From NCBI GenBank assembly GCA_024224995.1, contig JAAENB010000392.1, forward strand, positions 1 to 10,060: DNA of 10,060 nt, written 5' to 3'. Every line of letters starts with the position of its first letter. The stretch's first letter is position 1. Under the pieces are notes generated by a model. That model was not told where the DNA came from, made no database searches, and saw nothing but the letters and a program-made list of their open reading frames with translations. Positions 7,801 to 10,060 of the stretch are shown piece by piece. This stretch comes from a bacterium (GTDB lineage Bacteria; Spirochaetota; UBA4802; UBA5550). The position numbers and the translations under genes are program-made.

Positions 7801-7923
7801 ATTATTTTATTTACGGAAGATGCCCCCTGTCCAAGCTGTAAGGGAGTAATTAAAGAGTTTTTAGATGAATATAATAAAACCGGTAAAAATATTACAATCA
7901 AAGTAGTTACCGGGAAATTGTAA
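4876..7923 (+). CDS. eCIS-core (DUF4157) polymorphic toxin with C-terminal zinc deaminase domain
   Basis: The ATG at 4876 follows GGGAG by 7 bases; the product is 1015 residues with no signal peptide. Domains in order: an N-terminal motif MRLQRTAGNKAVEQLI (52-67) typical of eCIS-core proteins; a Ser-rich linker (~112-133); the eCIS core/DUF4157 (~140-220) with DFSKVRVHTG and the zinc-peptidase-like HELTH at 210-214; and the companion motif LRIGSSNDIYEQEADRVAE (246-264). A long helical, partly hydrophobic middle follows (~300-640), including NPGSAI at 530 and FVPVVIDLFAAL at 589-600. Next is a charged pre-toxin region (~668-755) ending in IAPN at 750. The C-terminus (~895-1015) has the deaminase signature: C953-S-E955 and P984-C-P-S-C988, giving Cys953, Cys985 and Cys988 as zinc ligands and Glu955 as catalyst. 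It resembles the BURPS668_1122/Toxin-deaminase group, which acts on nucleic-acid or nucleotide bases. Target and delivery route are inference; no eCIS structural genes are in the window. Confidence 0.85.
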   Translation: MHGKEKYPHIRKADELSRAEIRSKIIQKKKIVQKKPKASPEISSDPTINFIMRLQRTAGNKAVEQLITSGAFKPDLVTNEINALQAKEAKQISEGMIKKKSPDIWADLMGSDSAASSEVSSGASSQVSSGVESGIRSMQGGGQSLSTGDSKYYQARMGQDFSKVRVHTGTRANALAQSINARAFTTGRDIFFGKSESHPGSRKGKKLMAHELTHVVQQGKAPAIQSKAETPEIRAKLPETAVQARLRIGSSNDIYEQEADRVAESVVNMPDSAVQRQMDTEIHSPVIQREEIQRKEEEADLSWGQKIVLWVLEKAGEPGKQISRILKKSAQALPLILKSKDTLVNFVGNLAKAIGAGFLKFKDNFAANLKAGFFEWIAGSATNIVIPKKFDAKGIFSLIVQLTGLGFENLKNILGKPFGRENVEAVSHFVEGDYAEGIANLVNEDGKDSKDGKGNKKETVTAEEINFILANGGKLFEMFTVLKNEGFGGLVDYIKEDIAELKTQIVEEVKTVVLQKVITAVTIKLISMTNPGSAIFTVVKTLWDFLQFVMGNIARFGQILEGIVGTFLSIAKGNLSSVGGMIENLLKKFVPVVIDLFAALTGVRGIIGKVQKLLKKFQEKVAGVILKMAQPLSKGVKSAFTKIRGFFSKAGSKITGRNRKNDRVKPEGPLTEKEKTKHQKYVDEIDVKLKKDKGKKDESYEAFHARKEKLAEQLEKEYQPKLKKGIYIDITPASLEKDKEDNDVDINIRIAPNNAEKDSAIKKEGELAAARIDEIIAASPAIKRKLHEDIAGMVKGNAQKNLKDKYGKDIHDKVGKKVYMEHSAEAVVNAVKKIFNKPNDKLTEDTIKKKQDEIFLEAVKEVGELFDKNVDYMKMAGKLRATHGLKRDGNIGIAEINLTKAFFKETLKSYSGNKDKEINETIPKFTGRRKFTTLKVNSKSEINGPGAYDRHVCSEAKLLEHIAAELGDDTNVKGTIILFTEDAPCPSCKGVIKEFLDEYNKTGKNITIKVVTGKL

Positions 7924-7941
7924 ATTCAAGGAGAGAAATAA

Positions 7942-8364
7942 TTGGGTTCACAAAAAGATTTAAAACAATATGAATTGGGTTACCTCGATACCTACAGCAC
8001 GGAACTTGTTGCAGATATAGGAAAAAAAATGGATATTCCTGTTGACGTAAATAAAATAGATGAGGCCGGGGAACGCGGATCATTTCCTGTTTGTGTCTTT
8101 AATGATCCTGAAGATGCCAGGTGCTTTATTATATTAGATCGCAATCCTGGTGACATAATGGATGGGGTGGTTGTTAGATGCGGTCTTGAAAAACATGAGA
8201 AAATAAAAGAAGCCCTGACGCAATGGAATATTAAGATGCGGGAAGAGAATGAACAGGAAATCGTTTACGATATGGATGATATGCTGGAAAATAAAGACAG
8301 TAGTTTTAATTTTATCAAAAAGAAATATAAATTAGATCTAAAAAAATTTGGAATAGAGGAATAA
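7942..8364 (+). CDS. Probable immunity protein of the deaminase toxin
   Basis: This gene follows the toxin stop by 18 bases on the same strand, so it is almost certainly cotranscribed. The start is the TTG at 7942, preceded by AAGGAG at 7928-7933 with 8-base spacing; no ATG is better placed. The 140-residue product has no signal peptide or membrane segment and is rich in Asp and Glu, with charged segments such as EENEQEIVYDMDDMLE near residues 107-122. These traits fit a cytosolic protein that binds and blocks the toxin domain. I do not recognise the family, and the immunity role is inferred only from position, size and the shared AT-rich composition with the toxin C-terminus. It could also be a chaperone or adaptor for toxin loading. 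Confidence 0.65.
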   Translation: MGSQKDLKQYELGYLDTYSTELVADIGKKMDIPVDVNKIDEAGERGSFPVCVFNDPEDARCFIILDRNPGDIMDGVVVRCGLEKHEKIKEALTQWNIKMREENEQEIVYDMDDMLENKDSSFNFIKKKYKLDLKKFGIEE

Positions 8365-8556
8365 TAAATCTACAGAAAGACTCGGGGACCTGAAGAGTTC
8401 CACGACAAAGGATAATCAGCACGGTACGTCAAAAATTCGAGAGCCTGATTTCATCCAGGCCATTGATGTGCAATAAGATCATTTTTTTATCCAGGTCTTT
8501 AATCACCTTATAGATTCCAGGGGATAGCCATATATATAATTATGACCCGCTTCAAA

Positions 8557-9108
8557 TCAATACCACTCTTCCCATGAAAAGCCAATATTTAATTCCATGA
8601 GGGACGATACATCACTTATCTCGTTAGAACGTAAATCGAGATAGGTTAATGACTTCAATTCACTCAGGAACGATACATCACTTATCTCGTTTTCACTTAA
8701 ATCGAGAGAAGTCAATGACTTCAATTCACTCAGGAACGAGTAATCACTTATCGTATTAAAACTTAAATTGAGAGAAGTTAATGACTTCAGTTCACTCAAG
8801 AACGATATATCACTTATCTTATTAAAACTTAAATCGAGAGATTTAAGTTCCGGGAATTGAGAAAAGAGAGACTGGTCTTGTAGAGGAAAACCTCTTGCTG
8901 ATATAAACCGCAGGCCCCTTAACCCGGCAATAGAACCGGGTATAAACACTCCCAGGTAATCCAATCACAAGCCAATAACAGCACCCGCTTCATCACAAAA
9001 ATGCCCCCGGTATGGATTCTTACGATCTTCCAACTCTTCTTTGGTCAGTTTCCTGAGAACAATATTATTCTCTTCCTCTAACTGCCCTAAAATATCCATA
9101 TCACTCAT
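8557..9108 (-). pseudogene. Leucine-rich repeat protein gene interrupted by an in-frame TGA
   Basis: The ATG at 9108 follows GAGGGAG with 5-base spacing and opens a 47-codon frame beginning MSDMDILGQLEEEN and ending DEAGAVIGL at a TGA (8965-8967). The same frame then continues without shift into LDYLGVFIPGSIAGLRGLRF and four 22-residue LRRs of the LKSLTSLDLSENEISDVSFL type, stopping at 8557-8559. The sequence DEAGAVIGL-stop-LDYLGVFIPGSIAGL reads as one continuous LRR cap, so the ancestral protein was about 183 residues. The distal part alone (from TTG at 8964) has no ribosome binding site. The gene is therefore probably inactivated by one nonsense change, unless the base is a sequencing error. 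TGA is a normal stop elsewhere here, so recoding is unlikely. Intact relatives would be cytosolic LRR proteins, since no signal peptide is visible. It lies 67 bases after the ATC hydrolase-family gene on the same strand. Confidence 0.7.
8595..8858 (-). repeat. Four 66-bp tandem repeats encoding LRRs
   Basis: Units start at 8595, 8661, 8727 and 8793 with an exact 66-bp period, each coding one 22-residue LRR in the same frame. Comparing the units at 8661 and 8727 by eye gives about 12 differences in 66 bases. The fourth unit diverges at its far end. High nucleotide similarity shows growth by tandem duplication. Confidence 0.85.
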
Positions 9109-9175
9109 AAAAACTCCCTCCCTAAAGCCATGTCCCGGCTCTTGAAAGTTTATTCTGTCCCCTCCTGCAAAGGGG

Positions 9176-9751
9176 TCAACTCCTTTTCTTTTCTGCCCCC
9201 TGCTTATTCTCCTCTTTCATCACATATCGAAACAGGCAATGGTCTTTCCCTGAAGCGTGCCGCTGCTCCAGTTCCAGTTTCACATCGGGATTATACCCTT
9301 CGAGGATGGCGAAATCGGCATATTTGCAGTAATATTTTGAGTACTCCTCCAGCCCCCATTCCCGGGCCGCTGAGTTAAAAGTGCAGGACGATACCGGTGC
9401 CAGCAGGTTATGGTTGTCAATGTAGGGTTTCGCCGTAAAATTACTACCGTGAATGTCGGTAAATATGAGCCAGTTCTTAAACGATGCGGGTTTCCCCATA
9501 CCCTTAACTTTCCGCGCTATACTCTCTCCCCGTTTCTTACCAAACTCTTCTACCGCCTCTTTAATAAGCGCCTCCCCTTCTACAGGACCAAGCTTTTTTA
9601 TGATATGCTTGCACATAACAGCAAAGAGCTGCGCGGCAAGGCCAAATCCCGGGGTTTGAAATTTCTTTTTCCCGATCCTTTTCCGAAGCAGCACATCCTT
9701 AAGATACCAGAGGCTTAAGCCGTTTCTCTTTTCTTTATGTAGATCATTCAT
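9176..9751 (-). CDS. L-2-amino-thiazoline-4-carboxylic acid (ATC) hydrolase-family protein
   Basis: The ATG at 9751 follows AGGAG by 6 bases and sits one base after the TAA of the TetR-type gene, so the two are translationally coupled. The product is 191 residues, a usual length for the family. The N-terminal half is helical and basic, with the GxxRG-type segment GKKRGESIARK at 71-81. The C-terminal half has the family pattern: Cys123, Trp132, YYC at 140-142, Asp146, YNP at 153-155 and GKDHCLF at 168-174. The characterised Pseudomonas enzyme opens the thiazoline ring of ATC to N-carbamoylcysteine. Most family members beside regulators have no proven substrate, so a different small-molecule role is possible here. 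No signal peptide is visible and the protein should be cytosolic. Confidence 0.7.
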   Translation of the reverse strand: MNDLHKEKRNGLSLWYLKDVLLRKRIGKKKFQTPGFGLAAQLFAVMCKHIIKKLGPVEGEALIKEAVEEFGKKRGESIARKVKGMGKPASFKNWLIFTDIHGSNFTAKPYIDNHNLLAPVSSCTFNSAAREWGLEEYSKYYCKYADFAILEGYNPDVKLELEQRHASGKDHCLFRYVMKEENKQGAEKKRS

Positions 9752-9752
9752 A

Positions 9753-10060
9753 TTATTCTCCTGATACGATTGAATTGGTAAGCATATTAATAAATTCCCT
9801 CAGGATCACTTCTTCATTTACGGAATCCCGGTTCTCAAAAAGCCAGGTAAACACTCCGCGAAGCTGGATATTGATAAGGGCGGCAGCAGCGGAAAGATTG
9901 TTAATCATAAGATTTTCTTTATACTGCGCCAGGAACCCCTCAATCAGTTCATCCTCTTTTTTCTCCCACACGGCAGAAATACCCGCAGCCCGTTTATCGA
10001 TAAGAATAAATTTCGCCAGCTCATAATTCAATTTACCATTGAGTTTGTTGATCGCGTACA
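9753..10060 (-). CDS. TetR/AcrR-type transcriptional regulator, C-terminal part (5' end outside window)
   Basis: The frame is open to the right edge, so the gene begins beyond the window; about 102 residues are visible, ending at TAA 9753-9755. The DNA-binding helix-turn-helix, which would be N-terminal, is missing. The visible part is all helical, with a segment like YAINKLNGKLNYELAKFIL, then a hydrophobic ligand-domain helix (AAAALINIQLRGVFTWLFEN) and a closing helix (VILREFINMLTNSIV), as in TetR C-terminal domains. Its stop overlaps the ribosome binding region of the ATC hydrolase-family gene, so it probably controls that operon. Assignment rests on this layout and size only. Confidence 0.55.
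   Translation of the reverse strand, partial: YAINKLNGKLNYELAKFILIDKRAAGISAVWEKKEDELIEGFLAQYKENLMINNLSAAAALINIQLRGVFTWLFENRDSVNEEVILREFINMLTNSIVSGE

Noticed and set aside
8464..8488. Intrinsic terminator of the toxin-immunity operon (TGAT/ATCA stem followed by seven T)
   Set aside because: The stem has only four base pairs and a ten-base loop, too weak to call.
8965..8967. TGA read as selenocysteine or Trp
   Set aside because: TGA ends other genes here (9176-9178 and 8557-8559), Trp uses TGG, and LRR proteins are not selenoproteins; a nonsense mutation is simpler.

Overview
The window holds seven protein genes or gene remnants in 10 kb. The organism is a bacterium, most likely Gram-negative. 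Two predicted lipoproteins, a class-I-type adenylate cyclase tail, an eCIS-core polymorphic toxin, LRR proteins and a TetR/ATC-hydrolase pair together would suit a Spirochaetota-like or other environmental Gram-negative genome. That placement is inference, because no rRNA or marker gene is present. Stop codons include TAA and TGA, and TGG codes Trp, so the standard code is in use.

Left part (1-3275, + strand). The 3' end of an adenylate cyclase-like gene enters from the left edge. It is followed by an AT-rich gene for a large predicted lipoprotein whose C-terminal half has seven FG-GAP/VCBS-type repeats, probably a seven-bladed beta-propeller. That gene has its own promoter. Three 21-bp tandem repeats abut the -35 box and a perfect 9-bp inverted repeat lies just after the expected start site. 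A degenerate second copy of the last ~45 bp of the cyclase gene lies after the lipoprotein gene, directly in front of a strong hairpin. The lipoprotein unit therefore looks inserted between the cyclase end and its original terminator.

Middle (3276-8364). A leucine-rich, L-domain-like lipoprotein is on the - strand. A ~300-bp intergenic region separates it from a divergent operon. That operon encodes a 1015-residue polymorphic toxin followed 18 bases later by a 140-residue probable immunity protein with a TTG start. The toxin has an eCIS core (DUF4157) region with an HELTH motif, a long helical middle and a C-terminal zinc-dependent deaminase of the bacterial toxin type. Base composition falls sharply within the toxin gene, before the deaminase, and stays low through the immunity gene. 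This fits exchange of a toxin-tip/immunity cassette.

Right part (8365-10060, - strand). A TetR-type regulator enters from the right edge and is translationally coupled to an ATC hydrolase-family protein. Downstream lies an LRR gene broken by an in-frame TGA, with four 66-bp LRR repeats. No tRNA, rRNA, CRISPR array, transposase or integrase was seen.
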